This document shows positions 1-8,380 of a DNA stretch of 64,000 nt, piece after piece; positions within the stretch are counted from its first letter, which is position 1, and every line of letters starts with the position of its first letter. The notes under the pieces were generated by a model that searched no databases, was not told the DNA's origin, and saw only the letters and a program-made list of their open reading frames with translations. The position numbers and the translations under genes are program-made. Source of the DNA: Microvirga sp. TS319 (GTDB taxonomy: Bacteria > Pseudomonadota > Alphaproteobacteria > Rhizobiales > Beijerinckiaceae); contig NZ_JBGGGT010000002.1 of the NCBI RefSeq assembly GCF_041276405.1, positions 2,705,001-2,769,000 of the forward strand, written 5' to 3'.

Positions 1-225
1 TATATCGGCTCAGAAACTACCGTTGAGCATTGCCTCACTCATTCGGATTAATTCGCGCCTATGCAATCAAGCCAATCTACCTCGCCCGGATTAACTTGGA
101 TGCCGCCGGAAAATATCGAAAGAGGCTTAACGAATATTCCTAACAAAAAGTTAAAAAGCCTTCACGGCTTCAGTCCGCTGCCATGAGCGGACAGCCCAAA
201 TCCTTATCAGGGGAAGGCCTCCACA

Positions 226-2916
226 ATGAAAAGAGTCACAGTCATCGGGTTCGCGCTGCTCGCCAGCACGTCTCTCAGCTCCGCCAATGAATCTTTCATC
301 GCTCAGATTGGCGAACGAAATGCCGCCATTGTCGGGCAGCAGAACGGCGGCAATAAGCAAGTGAGCTTGCAGAACGGCCGCGGCAACCGGGCGTTCACCG
401 CTCAGAACCGGACGGGCTCGGCCGAGAACGGCTCTCTGTCGGTCCAGAGCGGCGCCAGAAACGAAGCGGCGATCAGCCAGCTCGGCAGCAGGAACAGCCA
501 GGGCACGGTCCAGCGCGGTTACCGCAACGCGGCAGCCACCGTTCAAAGCAACACGGGCACTAACGGAAACACATCCTTCACGGCCCAGTCCGGCGCGGGC
601 AACCGCTCCTTCGCCGCGCAGGCCTCCGGCGGCAACAACCAGGTGACGACGCAGGACGGCTACCGCAACCAGGCGGTCACCGTGCAGACCGGCGGCGACC
701 AGTCGAACGGCTCGGCCACGGTCCAGGCCGGCGTGCAGAACCATTCGGGTGCATTGCAGATCGCGAACGCAGGCGCCGAGAACGTGCAGAGCACCCTGCA
801 GATGGGCTTCGGCAACGTGGCCGGCACGGTCCAGTCCGGCGGCTCTGAGAACACCTCCGCCACGATCCAGCTCGGCGCAGGCAACGTCTCGGTCGCAACC
901 CAAAGCGGCTCCGCCGAAGGTGTCAACGGGCAGGCCACCATTCAGGCCGGCGCTCTCAACCTCGCCGCGACCGCTCAGGACGCAGCCGGTTCGAACCAGT
1001 CCGTCACGATGCAGTCGGGCATTAAGAACGCCTCGATCGCGGGCCAGAGCGGCTCCGCGAATGCGCAGGCAACCGGTCAGTTCGGCTTCGGCAACAATGC
1101 CGTGACCGCTCAGGTCGGCTCCGCTGGCTACACGAACGACTCAACGACGATCCAGATCGGCGCGTCCAACGAGTCCTTCGCGGGCCAGACGAGCACCGCC
1201 GGCGCAACCAACACGCAGAACACCCTGCAGATTGGCGCTGGAAACCTCGCCACCACGGGCCAGGCGGGTGCTTCGACCAACGGCTCCTCCACCGTGCAGA
1301 TCGGCGGTCGTAACGCCTCTCTTGCCCTGCAGACGGGCGAAGCTACTGGAGACAATGCCCAGACCACGCTGCAGATCGGCAAGGGCAACTTCGCAAGCAC
1401 GATCCAGACCGCTGGCGCTGAGCGCACCAATGAGTCCGGCATCGTTCAGCTCGGCAATGGCAATGCTGCGGCGAGCCTCCAGACCGGTGGCAACAACCAG
1501 CAGGGCACGCTGCAGGTCGGCGTCGGCAACTTCGCCGCAACCGCGCAGCAGGTCGCGACGGGCGGTGGCACCAACGATGCACGCACCGCGCAGTTCGGCG
1601 CTGGCAACGTGAGCGCAGCCATCCAGGCCAACGCAATCAACGGCGGCCTCAACGACTCGACGACCCTGCAGGTCGGCATTGGCAACATCGCCAGCGTCAG
1701 CCAGAGCAGCAGCGGATCCGTCGCGAGCGGCCCTGTTGAAGGTCGTGATTGGCTTCGGCGTCGTACGGAAACGACCACGCACGAGACAAATGGCGGTGGA
1801 AACAATCAGTTTATGATCCAAGCTGGCATCGCGAACGCAGCCCATGTCGGACAGGTCAGCGGCGGGAATGGCGGCGACAATGTCTCGACCACGGCTCAGT
1901 TCGGCGTCGGAAACAAGGCGACTGTGGCGCAGAGCAGCGAAGGTGAGGCAGGTTCAACGGTCACTACCTACCGCTTCCTCGGGGGAACCGATACTAACGT
2001 GACCCCTGGTGTCGATGGTGGCAATAACGGCCAGTCCACGGTCCAGCTCGGCTTCGAGAACGCCGCGTTCACCGCTCAGGACAACACGGCCTTCGGCGGC
2101 GACAACAGCAGCTTCACCGGTCAGTTCGGTGCAGGCAACAAGGCGACCACGCTCCAGTCCACGGGTGGTTCTCGTGTTCTCCTCGGCGACGCCGCCGGCG
2201 GCGATAACGGCTCCTCCACCCTGCAACTCGGTCTCCGCAACGAAGCTGTCACCCTCCAGGAAGCCAACGGCACGAGTGTTGTCGGCGGTCTTGGCGGCCT
2301 CTCGGCTGGCACCAACAGTGCCACGACGATCCAGGCTGGCGGCGGCAACAAGGCCGTGACGGCTCAGTCCAAGTCGCGGAGCCTCGGTGATCTCAGCGCC
2401 GACAACAACTCGTTCGTCGCTCAGATCGGCGTGGACAACGGCGCCTTCGTGGCCCAGGCCGGCGGCCTGAACACGCAGGGCACGCTCCAGATTGGTAAGG
2501 ACAACTTCGCTGCAACCGCGCAGTCGAACGCTGAAACCTCGCTCGGTCTCAACACCGCCGTCACCGTGCAGGCCGGCCGTGGCAACAAGGCCCTGACGGC
2601 GCAGATCGCCAACCCGCTCTCGGGCGGAGCCAACACGATGCTGGTCGCCCAGCTCGGCGTGGACAACACCGCGATCACCGCTCAGAGCATCGAAGGCCTC
2701 GGCGCCAACACCTCGGTGGCCTTCCAGGTCGGACGCGACAACACGGTCGTGGCGGCGCAGTCGGCCTCGGCCGGCGCGAACACCGCGCTGGCCTTCCAGG
2801 CCGGCGTCGGCAACCAGGCCTTCATCAGCCAGTCGGCTACCTCGGCCGGGCTCACCAACACCTCGGTGTCGGCGCAGTTCGGTAAGGGCAACATCGCCGC
2901 GGTTGTCCAGCGCTAA
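226..2916 (+). CDS. Giant curlin-repeat amyloid protein (CsgA/CsgB-like)
   Basis: Predicted secreted amyloid subunit of 896 aa. Residues 1-20 form a signal peptide (MKRVTVIGFALLAS..., cleavage near SSA/NE). The rest is about 34 curlin units of the form Q-[hydrophobic]-G-x-x-N-x-A-x-x-x-Q, for example VQLGFENAAFTAQ and AQFGKGNIAAVVQ. CsgA of enterobacteria has five units in about 150 aa, so this is exceptionally long. Units alternate with Gly/Ser/Asn-rich linkers; two longer linkers lie near residues 505-525 and 575-600 and the first is Arg/Thr-rich. The ATG is preceded by GGGGAAGG at suitable spacing. A strong terminator follows, then csgH. Likely the main fibre or a long scaffold subunit, exported through the CsgG pore encoded at 7416-8333. 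Confidence 0.9.
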   Translation: MKRVTVIGFALLASTSLSSANESFIAQIGERNAAIVGQQNGGNKQVSLQNGRGNRAFTAQNRTGSAENGSLSVQSGARNEAAISQLGSRNSQGTVQRGYRNAAATVQSNTGTNGNTSFTAQSGAGNRSFAAQASGGNNQVTTQDGYRNQAVTVQTGGDQSNGSATVQAGVQNHSGALQIANAGAENVQSTLQMGFGNVAGTVQSGGSENTSATIQLGAGNVSVATQSGSAEGVNGQATIQAGALNLAATAQDAAGSNQSVTMQSGIKNASIAGQSGSANAQATGQFGFGNNAVTAQVGSAGYTNDSTTIQIGASNESFAGQTSTAGATNTQNTLQIGAGNLATTGQAGASTNGSSTVQIGGRNASLALQTGEATGDNAQTTLQIGKGNFASTIQTAGAERTNESGIVQLGNGNAAASLQTGGNNQQGTLQVGVGNFAATAQQVATGGGTNDARTAQFGAGNVSAAIQANAINGGLNDSTTLQVGIGNIASVSQSSSGSVASGPVEGRDWLRRRTETTTHETNGGGNNQFMIQAGIANAAHVGQVSGGNGGDNVSTTAQFGVGNKATVAQSSEGEAGSTVTTYRFLGGTDTNVTPGVDGGNNGQSTVQLGFENAAFTAQDNTAFGGDNSSFTGQFGAGNKATTLQSTGGSRVLLGDAAGGDNGSSTLQLGLRNEAVTLQEANGTSVVGGLGGLSAGTNSATTIQAGGGNKAVTAQSKSRSLGDLSADNNSFVAQIGVDNGAFVAQAGGLNTQGTLQIGKDNFAATAQSNAETSLGLNTAVTVQAGRGNKALTAQIANPLSGGANTMLVAQLGVDNTAITAQSIEGLGANTSVAFQVGRDNTVVAAQSASAGANTALAFQAGVGNQAFISQSATSAGLTNTSVSAQFGKGNIAAVVQR

Positions 2917-2927
2917 CCCGCTCCCGG

Positions 2928-2957
2928 GACGGCGGGCCTAAAGCCCGCCGTCTCTTT
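2928..2957 (+). terminator. Rho-independent terminator after the giant curlin gene
   Basis: A perfect 10-bp stem (GACGGCGGGC / GCCCGCCGTC) with loop CTAAA is followed by TCTTTT. It starts 11 bp after the stop codon and separates the highly repetitive curlin gene from csgH. Confidence 0.85.
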
Positions 2958-2993
2958 TCATCTCCGGAACGAAAGCGTTCCACGAGGCGGGCC

Positions 2994-3398
2994 ATGTTTC
3001 TTCCCTTCGGTGCATTGAAACGACCGCTCCCGATCCGCTTCTCCATTATCGCCGCCGCTCTTCCCGCCCTCTGCTTCGCGCAAGATGCTCCAGCCTCGGC
3101 CACGGAGGATGGCATGGACGTGCAATGCCAGATCCGGACCGACGAAACTTCCGGCTTCGTTCGTCTCGACGCGGTTGCCGTCTCCAATGCCTCCATCACC
3201 GGCACGTATCAGCTGCAGGTCGTGAAGCGCGGCACGGGCGGTTCCAGCCAGAATTTGCAGAGCGGGCGCTTCGCTCTCGCGGCAGGACGACCGGAAGTCC
3301 TCTCCTCCGTGATCCTGGACGCCTCTGCCCATAACGCCTACGCGGCCCGACTCGATGTCGCGTGGGACAAAGGAACCCGCACATGCACAACTCCGTGA
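2994..3398 (+). CDS. csgH: CsgH-like curli assembly factor
   Basis: A 134-aa exported protein with an N-terminal hydrophobic signal (PIRFSIIAAALPALCFAQ). The mature part is a compact beta-rich domain with two cysteines (MDVQCQIR and TRTCTTP), plus LQVVKRG and LQSGRFAL. This matches the alphaproteobacterial CsgH family, the functional counterpart of CsgC, which keeps curlin from polymerising in the periplasm. Context supports it: it lies between two curlin-repeat genes, and its stop overlaps the probable start of the next gene by 16 bp. An upstream in-frame start would lengthen the N-terminus slightly; the signal peptide makes the chosen one reasonable. Confidence 0.8.
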   Translation: MFLPFGALKRPLPIRFSIIAAALPALCFAQDAPASATEDGMDVQCQIRTDETSGFVRLDAVAVSNASITGTYQLQVVKRGTGGSSQNLQSGRFALAAGRPEVLSSVILDASAHNAYAARLDVAWDKGTRTCTTP

Positions 3399-4162
3399 AA
3401 GCCGCCGCCATGAGGATCTCTGGATACGGTCGCCACGTCCGGTCGTTCCTTGTCGGGGCGCTTGCTTCTAGAGCATCGGACCCAAAAGTGGAATCCACTT
3501 TTGGGATCGATCCGATGCTCCCTTCTTGGAAAGAGCGCATCGTTCTGGCGAAAAACCGGGGCCACTTTTTCGCACGATGCACGAGAGCATCGGACCCAAA
3601 AGTGGATTTGCACTTTTGGGGTCGATCCGATGCTCACTCTTGGAAAGAGCGCATCGTTCTGGCCAAAAACCGGGTCCACTTTTTCGCACGATGCGCTATT
3701 GCGCTCAGCCTCGTCGCGGCGCCGTCAGCGATGGCAGAACCCGTCTTCATCAGCCAGGTCTCCGGAACGCTCCGTTCGGCCGAGAACATCGTCACCCCAA
3801 CCATCCCCACCGCCACGACCGGTGCCGCGGTTCGTTCGGCCGCAATTGCCCACCCGGCCGCTCCGATGGCTTCCTCCGCCGCGCTCGGAGTTGGAGGCAA
3901 CACTGCGCTGTCGATTCAGGCCGGTCTCAACAACGCCATTACGCAGCTTCAACTCGGCGCGCATAATCAATCCACCGTCGCTGTCCTGGGCGGGCGCGAG
4001 AACAATGTCGGCGTTCTGCAGGCGGGCAACGGGCTACGGTCGCAGGTCGCGCTCGTCAATACCCAAGGGCTGAATGTCGGCGTGCTGCAGCCCCAAAACT
4101 CCGCCCCCGTCAACGTCTTCATCGCGCGGCTCCCCAATGGAGCCCTGCTGATCAAGCGGTAA
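3383..4162 (+). CDS. Curlin-like secreted protein with palindromic elements inserted in its signal-peptide region
   Basis: The start is taken at the ATG at 3383, with AGGA about 8 nt upstream and overlapping csgH; 259 aa. The N-terminus begins as a signal peptide (HVRSFLVGALAS). It is then interrupted by about 76 residues encoded by two tandem genomic palindromic elements (RASDPKVESTFG... and RASDPKVDLHFW..., each ending HFFARC). The hydrophobic core resumes as AIALSLVAAPSAMA/EPV. Frame is kept across both elements. The mature part has curlin-like units (IQAGLNNAITQLQLGAHNQS, GGRENNVGVLQAGNG). It may be a nucleator (CsgB-like) or minor subunit. Whether the interrupted leader still directs export is unknown, so this could be a decaying gene. 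Confidence 0.7.
   Translation: MHNSVKAAAMRISGYGRHVRSFLVGALASRASDPKVESTFGIDPMLPSWKERIVLAKNRGHFFARCTRASDPKVDLHFWGRSDAHSWKERIVLAKNRVHFFARCAIALSLVAAPSAMAEPVFISQVSGTLRSAENIVTPTIPTATTGAAVRSAAIAHPAAPMASSAALGVGGNTALSIQAGLNNAITQLQLGAHNQSTVAVLGGRENNVGVLQAGNGLRSQVALVNTQGLNVGVLQPQNSAPVNVFIARLPNGALLIKR
3471..3580. repeat. Palindromic repeat element, copy 1 inside the curlin-like CDS
   Basis: The copy starts GAGCATCGGACCCAAAAGTG at CTAG (3468) and ends CACTTTTTCGCACGATGC. It consists of two nested palindromes: GAGCATCGGA...TCCGATGCTC with the internal stem AAAAGTGGA/TCCACTTTT, then GCGCATCG...CGATGC. It has the same architecture as the intergenic copies elsewhere in the window but is translated here. Confidence 0.9.
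3585..3696. repeat. Palindromic repeat element, copy 2 inside the curlin-like CDS
   Basis: A tandem second copy, 4 bp after the first, in the same orientation. It runs from GAGCATCGGACCCAAAAGTG to CACGATGCGC. Differences from copy 1, such as ATTTGCAC for AATCCAC, show it is a diverged element and not a very recent tandem duplication. Confidence 0.9.
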
Positions 4163-4305
4163 TGCCCGCACGCCCACCGGTGACGCTCCCGGGAGAAACC
4201 CATACCGGGAGAAGTCCACGCGCCCTCCCCTCCCCTGAACCCAATCGGCATGCCATCAAAGATCGAATCCGGCGGCTTCCATTCGCGAGGATGATTGGCG
4301 GGAGA

Positions 4306-5115
4306 TCAATAAAAGCTCTGAATGACGCAGGACGAACACAGGCTCCGCTCGAATGCGGCTCTGCTCCGGGTGCGCGGCGGACGCTTGTTCTCGGCGATGC
4401 TCACGGTGATCGTCGATGAACCGGACGATGCAGACGGGCTGGTGTTCCGCATGAGTTGCGCGAGCAGATCCGCCTCCCATCCACGTCGCGGCATAAGGCT
4501 GCGCCCGATCGAACCGGCAGGTCCCAGCCGCACAGTGCCCGCAGGAGCCCATTCCGCCACATCCTTTCCCGTGATAGCGCGGACGTAATGGATCGTCTCC
4601 ATTGGAAGAGCACGACGACCCGCCAGCCAATCGCGCACGCGAGTGGGACCGGCATTGTATGCCGCAGCCGCGAGCCCCTGATTGCCGAACTGGGACCAAA
4701 GATCGCGCAGAAGTTCGGCTGATTTCGGCAGGGCTTCAATGGGATCGAAGGGGTCGCGCACGCCCCGCAAGGCCGCCGTTTCAGGCATGAACTGCGCTAT
4801 CCCCTGAGCGCCTGCAGGACTGCGCGCGTGGCGGTCGAAGCTGCTCTCGCGCTGAATCAGGCGCAGGAAATAGGCCACGGGCAACAAATGCGCTTTTGCG
4901 GCTTCCTCTGCAACGCGCTCCAGTTCGGCGCGGCCGATTTCCGGTTTGGGGTTCACACCAAGAGGCTCGGCTGCCGCCCAAGGGGAGTTGACGAGAACGA
5001 GTGCCAACGCCGTCAGAAGGCGCAGGCGGCCGCACCATGAAAATGCTCGAGCGGCGGACCTGCTTCCCAGACCGCGATGCACATCGTGAGATTGGATCAA
5101 AGTCTTGAGATCCAT
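4306..5115 (-). CDS. Exported lytic transglycosylase (SLT domain)
   Basis: Predicted periplasmic murein lytic transglycosylase, 269 aa. A signal or anchor segment lies at residues 31-49 (LRLLTALALVLVNSPWAAAE). The SLT domain follows, with the catalytic Glu90 in IQRESSFD, the GAQGIAQFMP motif near 102-111 and the AAYNAGPTRV motif near 151-160. These are hallmarks of the Slt70/MltE-type goose-lysozyme fold. The C-terminal 70 residues are less conserved. It lies convergent to the curlin operon; local peptidoglycan opening for fibre secretion would fit but is inference. Confidence 0.85.
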   Translation of the reverse strand: MDLKTLIQSHDVHRGLGSRSAARAFSWCGRLRLLTALALVLVNSPWAAAEPLGVNPKPEIGRAELERVAEEAAKAHLLPVAYFLRLIQRESSFDRHARSPAGAQGIAQFMPETAALRGVRDPFDPIEALPKSAELLRDLWSQFGNQGLAAAAYNAGPTRVRDWLAGRRALPMETIHYVRAITGKDVAEWAPAGTVRLGPAGSIGRSLMPRRGWEADLLAQLMRNTSPSASSGSSTITVSIAENKRPPRTRSRAAFERSLCSSCVIQSFY

Positions 5116-5506
5116 TGGAGCAGCCGCACCTCTTCATTGCTTTCGTGGCTCAACCGTCACCGCATCGCGTTAACGCCCGCTTACTTTCGGCATGTCGGCG
5201 CTACGAATGGAAGAGGATGCTGCTTTCGCCTGAGGCTGGTGACCAGCCATATGAGGGTCGAACCGTGCAAAGATGAGAGAACATCACCCGGCACATTACG
5301 CAGCGGTTCCGAAGGCGGGCGAGACACGCTCATATACAAAACAGCAATGAGCCACCAAATGAAACGTTGATACACATAGTGTTTCTGACAAGTAGCGGCA
5401 TGCATCTGCGACCACCGTGGATTTTAACCTAGAATGCGGTGCTTGGTTTACATCTATTCATTCTTTCGTAATTTGTCGCCAAACTAGGCCACTCTCCTTT
5501 ACGATA
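5116..5506. other. Gene-free divergent intergenic region
   Basis: About 390 bp between the leftward transglycosylase and the rightward hypothetical gene. It is more AT-rich than the surroundings in 5320-5500 and probably holds both promoters. No RNA gene, repeat element or convincing ORF was seen. Confidence 0.5.
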
Positions 5507-5923
5507 ATGAGATACAGAATGACCGAGGAAGAGATCGAAGCTGTTGCAGAGGAACTCGCAAAGATCGGAGGGATCGCCTGGTATCCAGGCCGGACAAATG
5601 GTCCCTTGCTCCGTCCAGTGGGAGAACGCTACAGAAGCCGTGCTCGCGCAGCGATCAGCGCGCTCGATCGGATACGTGCGATGCCCAAGGGGTCCGCAAT
5701 CGAGCGAGGCTCCTCTTCCTCAGATGCAGCAGTCATCCAGCCTGAAGCGAACGAAACCGATGAGTTGTTCGTGGGCGCAATCGTCATGTACCGCCCGCCG
5801 GCAGACCAGCGAGCAGTTCCATGCCGGGTCGAAAAACTTGAAGGTGGCCGAGCCTACCTCGTTCCATGTCCGAAGCCGGATTTCGGCTGGATCTCCCTGG
5901 AAGATCTGCTACCGTCGCAGTAA
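5507..5923 (+). CDS. Hypothetical protein, 138 aa
   Basis: Not recognised. The start is placed at the ATG at 5507 (MRYRMTEEEIEA); a second ATG at 5519 is equally possible and no clear ribosome site decides. The N-terminal 60 residues look helical and charged (EEIEAVAEELAKIGG, SRARAAISALDRI). The C-terminal half has a beta-rich pattern (VGAIVMYRPPADQRAVPCRV, AYLVPCPKPDFGWISLEDLL), resembling a small KOW/SH3-like barrel. There is no signal peptide or membrane segment, so it is probably cytoplasmic. It stands alone ahead of the DUF6894-luxR pair. Confidence 0.6.
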   Translation: MRYRMTEEEIEAVAEELAKIGGIAWYPGRTNGPLLRPVGERYRSRARAAISALDRIRAMPKGSAIERGSSSSDAAVIQPEANETDELFVGAIVMYRPPADQRAVPCRVEKLEGGRAYLVPCPKPDFGWISLEDLLPSQ

Positions 5924-6093
5924 TGCTCTCACACTGTCAAAGAATTGGATGCGCTCCATCCTGTACTTTGAGGACAGAGCATTGTTGGGACTCCAACCGA
6001 GCCTACATTCCAGGCACGATGCGATAGCCGGAAACAGTTCATGCGATCAACTCAACCGTGCTGTGCCTCTCAGAACATTTCGAAGGTATCGTG

Positions 6094-6363
6094 ATGCAGT
6101 CTTTGCAATCCCAGAATTCGAAGTTGCGCTGTTTCTTCCATCTCGTGAATGGCCAACAGGCAGTTCTGGACGAGATCGGCATCACGGTTTCCAACCTCGA
6201 AGATGCCAAGGCCGAAGCGTTGATGGCGATCAACGAGTTACGGCGGGAAAGCGAAGGGACGTCAAACGACGACTGGAAAGGCTGGATGCTCAATGTCGTG
6301 TGCCTGGAGGGCAACCTTCTCTATTCCTTGAATCTCGACAGCGACATGCGTGGGGATGGGTGA
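6094..6363 (+). CDS. DUF6894 family protein
   Basis: A small protein of 89 aa from the ATG at 6094, with GAAGG upstream. It shows the DUF6894 pattern: RCFFHLVNGQQAVLDEIGI, then VSNLEDAKAEALMAINELRRE, then a strand with VCLEGNLLYSL. The family is abundant in Methylobacterium/Bradyrhizobium-type genomes and has no established function. It ends 9 nt before the ATG of the LuxR-type regulator, so the two are probably co-transcribed and perhaps translationally coupled. Confidence 0.75.
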   Translation: MQSLQSQNSKLRCFFHLVNGQQAVLDEIGITVSNLEDAKAEALMAINELRRESEGTSNDDWKGWMLNVVCLEGNLLYSLNLDSDMRGDG

Positions 6364-6372
6364 TTGGACACG

Positions 6373-7092
6373 ATGACCTCTCAAATCGCTAAAATGAGAC
6401 TCCTCCGGGCTGCCCCGGAGCCAACAGTCGTTCCGACAGTTATTTTGTGCGAGAACTCAATCGTTCGTCTCGGTTTTGCCCACCTCCTATCGAATACCTG
6501 CTTTCAAGTCGTTGATGTCGAAGTCGCCAAGGATGTTCAGCCGCTTCCATTTGAGGATGCATCAACTGCCCTCATCATCGTGAGCGCAGGCTCCGATGTG
6601 TGCGAGGCCGCGAAGACAGTCGAGCAATTGCGGCGCGAGGCCTCCTCGGCGAAGGTTGTCGTCATTGCGGATTCGGTAGACGTAGCATCGATTACGCGCA
6701 TGTACCGCGCCGGAGTGGATGGCCTGCTCCTGTCGACAACGCGACACGAGGCTCTGATCAAAGCGCTTGAAATGATCATGATGGGTGAGCGCCTCTTTCC
6801 ATCGACTGCGCTCCTTGACGTCACACAGGAAATCGAACAGCAGCAGATGCGCCTCACCGATCGTCCGGAAGCCTCACAGGACGACAGTACGCCAGCCGTT
6901 CTGCGAGCTCTTTCGGAGCGAGAGAAGGAAGTTCTCTCCCGCTTGACGAAAGGCGCTCAGGACAAGGTCATTGCACGTGACCTGAACCTTGCCGAAGCAA
7001 CGGTGAAAGTCTACGTCAAATCACTGCTGAAGAAACTCGGAGCTCAAAATCGCACTCAGGCTGCAGTGATTGCGAGTTCGTACATAGCATGA
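6373..7092 (+). CDS. LuxR/NarL-type regulator with degenerate receiver domain
   Basis: Transcription regulator of 239 aa from the ATG at 6373 (a TTG at 6364 is an alternative). Residues 21-140 have the fold pattern of a response-regulator receiver (PTVILCENSIVRLGFAHLL, VVVIAD). The acidic pair reads E27-N28, the phosphoacceptor position after strand 3 is Ser71 (ALIIVSAGS), and the conserved Lys is replaced (GLLLSTT). It therefore probably does not work by normal phosphorylation. Residues 178-235 are a LuxR-type helix-turn-helix (LSEREKEVLSRL, KVIARDLNLAEATVKVYVKS). CsgD, the curli master regulator, is also a LuxR-family protein with an atypical receiver. This gene sits between the two halves of the curli locus, so a CsgD-like role is an attractive inference. 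Confidence 0.8.
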   Translation: MTSQIAKMRLLRAAPEPTVVPTVILCENSIVRLGFAHLLSNTCFQVVDVEVAKDVQPLPFEDASTALIIVSAGSDVCEAAKTVEQLRREASSAKVVVIADSVDVASITRMYRAGVDGLLLSTTRHEALIKALEMIMMGERLFPSTALLDVTQEIEQQQMRLTDRPEASQDDSTPAVLRALSEREKEVLSRLTKGAQDKVIARDLNLAEATVKVYVKSLLKKLGAQNRTQAAVIASSYIA

Positions 7093-7224
7093 ATATTGTT
7101 GGCATCAGGCTACGATGAGCCCTCGGGCCCGCGCCAACCTGGAATGAGAGGCAACTCTACAGGCCGATCACTGACGGCGCATTGTGCTGAAATCGCGTTC
7201 CATACGTTCCGCGAAGTGAGGCTA

Positions 7225-7419
7225 TGCACCGGCACATCGTGCGGACCCGGTTTTGACGGACGGGCCCGTCGGGCCCGGTCAAGCGATGCGCTCACCTATG
7301 AAGGGAGCATCGTGCGAAAGAGTGGCTCCGGTTTTTCGCTCAAACGATGCGCTCTTCTATAGTGGGAGCATCGGAGAGAATCCCAAAAGTGGAATCCACT
7401 TTTGGGTTTGATGCTCTAG
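7225..7419. repeat. Palindromic repeat element, extended copy, 3' of csgG
   Basis: The copy contains a GCGGACCCGGTTTTGACGGA...CAAGCGATGCGCTC half-site, then GGGAGCATCGTGCGAAAGAG...AAACGATGCGCTC, then GAGCATCGGAGAGAATCCCA...TTTGATGCTCTAG. The terminal CTAG (7416-7419) supplies the TAG stop codon of csgG, which is read on the other strand. Confidence 0.85.
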
Positions 7420-8333
7420 GACGGCGGATTGACGGGTTTGGCAGCTGCGATCGGCTCCAAAGCGTCTACCGGAATGACTGCCCTACCCTCTGTTTCAAGC
7501 GACCGGATGAATGCGTCGCCGGCTTTCTTATCCGCAAATGACCAGGAACCGTTCTGCACCCCTTCGAGGATCAGCGCATGAACGGCGAGTTGGATCGCTT
7601 CGCGAACCGCCAGCGTCGGCGGATGGTTGCGCGTAAAGCCGGACTCGATCTCAAGAAGCTTGTCGACAGCCACGAAGTGGAAGGCACCCCCGCTCACGGC
7701 AACGGAGTAGAGCGTCTTGGTGGTCGTCACGGAAGCGATCACACGACCCGTTTGGATACTGACGGCTCGCAGTGCAACCGTCACGATGTCATGCCGGTAC
7801 TGCGTACCTCCGCCGATTCCAAGGTAACGAGCTCCGAGGCCTCCTGTCGTCTCATTGGAATCATAACCGACAATGCCGCCCTGCAAGGAAATCCCGGCAA
7901 AGCGAAGTGGAGGCAAACCCGGCGCCTGATCGCCGAGAGCTGCAGTTCGGGTATTCTGAATGATCTGACGTTCCTGCAGCAACGCCTGCAGTTCATTGCG
8001 CTCGACGACGTCGAACCACCTTCCGCCACCGGCCTTGGTGAGCACATCGATCAGAATGGCACTGCCGCCCTGCGTGACGGCGCGCGAGAACTCAGCGAAG
8101 TTTTCGCCGGGTTTGTTTTGCCCTGTCAGATCGGGGAAGCTGTAGACAGCCACGTCAAGCTTGCGGGCCGGAGGCGGCAGCTGATCGAGGACGACACCGG
8201 TTTTCGTCTCGGGGACCAACGTTGCGGGCTGGGACATCGGGTCTTGTACGCTTCCCGCCGAGACACAGCCTGCGAGACCCGCTGTCGCGAGCAGGCCAGC
8301 GGCCATTGCCGCCTGACGCAAGTACACTTTCAT
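7416..8333 (-). CDS. csgG: CsgG curli secretion pore lipoprotein
   Basis: Outer-membrane curli export channel, 305 aa. It has a lipoprotein signal with lipobox LAGC (Cys23). CsgG-family features follow: KLDVAVYSFPDLTGQNKPGE, FSRAVTQGGSAILIDVL, WFDVVERNELQALLQERQII, then ITGGIVGYDSN-type and YRHDIVTVALRAVSIQTG segments. CsgG forms the ungated channel for unfolded curlin subunits. The stop codon lies in the CTAG end of a palindromic repeat, so the last codons touch a mobile-type sequence. It follows csgF in the same direction (47 bp gap), forming a csgF-csgG transcription unit. Confidence 0.93.
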   Translation of the reverse strand: MKVYLRQAAMAAGLLATAGLAGCVSAGSVQDPMSQPATLVPETKTGVVLDQLPPPARKLDVAVYSFPDLTGQNKPGENFAEFSRAVTQGGSAILIDVLTKAGGGRWFDVVERNELQALLQERQIIQNTRTAALGDQAPGLPPLRFAGISLQGGIVGYDSNETTGGLGARYLGIGGGTQYRHDIVTVALRAVSIQTGRVIASVTTTKTLYSVAVSGGAFHFVAVDKLLEIESGFTRNHPPTLAVREAIQLAVHALILEGVQNGSWSFADKKAGDAFIRSLETEGRAVIPVDALEPIAAAKPVNPPS

Positions 8334-8380
8334 CCTCGTAACTTCCCCGCCGCTTCCGAATGGCTATCGGATTCTTGATC

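Noticed and set aside
5417..6392. Second long + frame (5544-6392) over the hypothetical and DUF6894 genes
   Set aside because: It crosses two better-supported genes in another frame and has no protein-like pattern.
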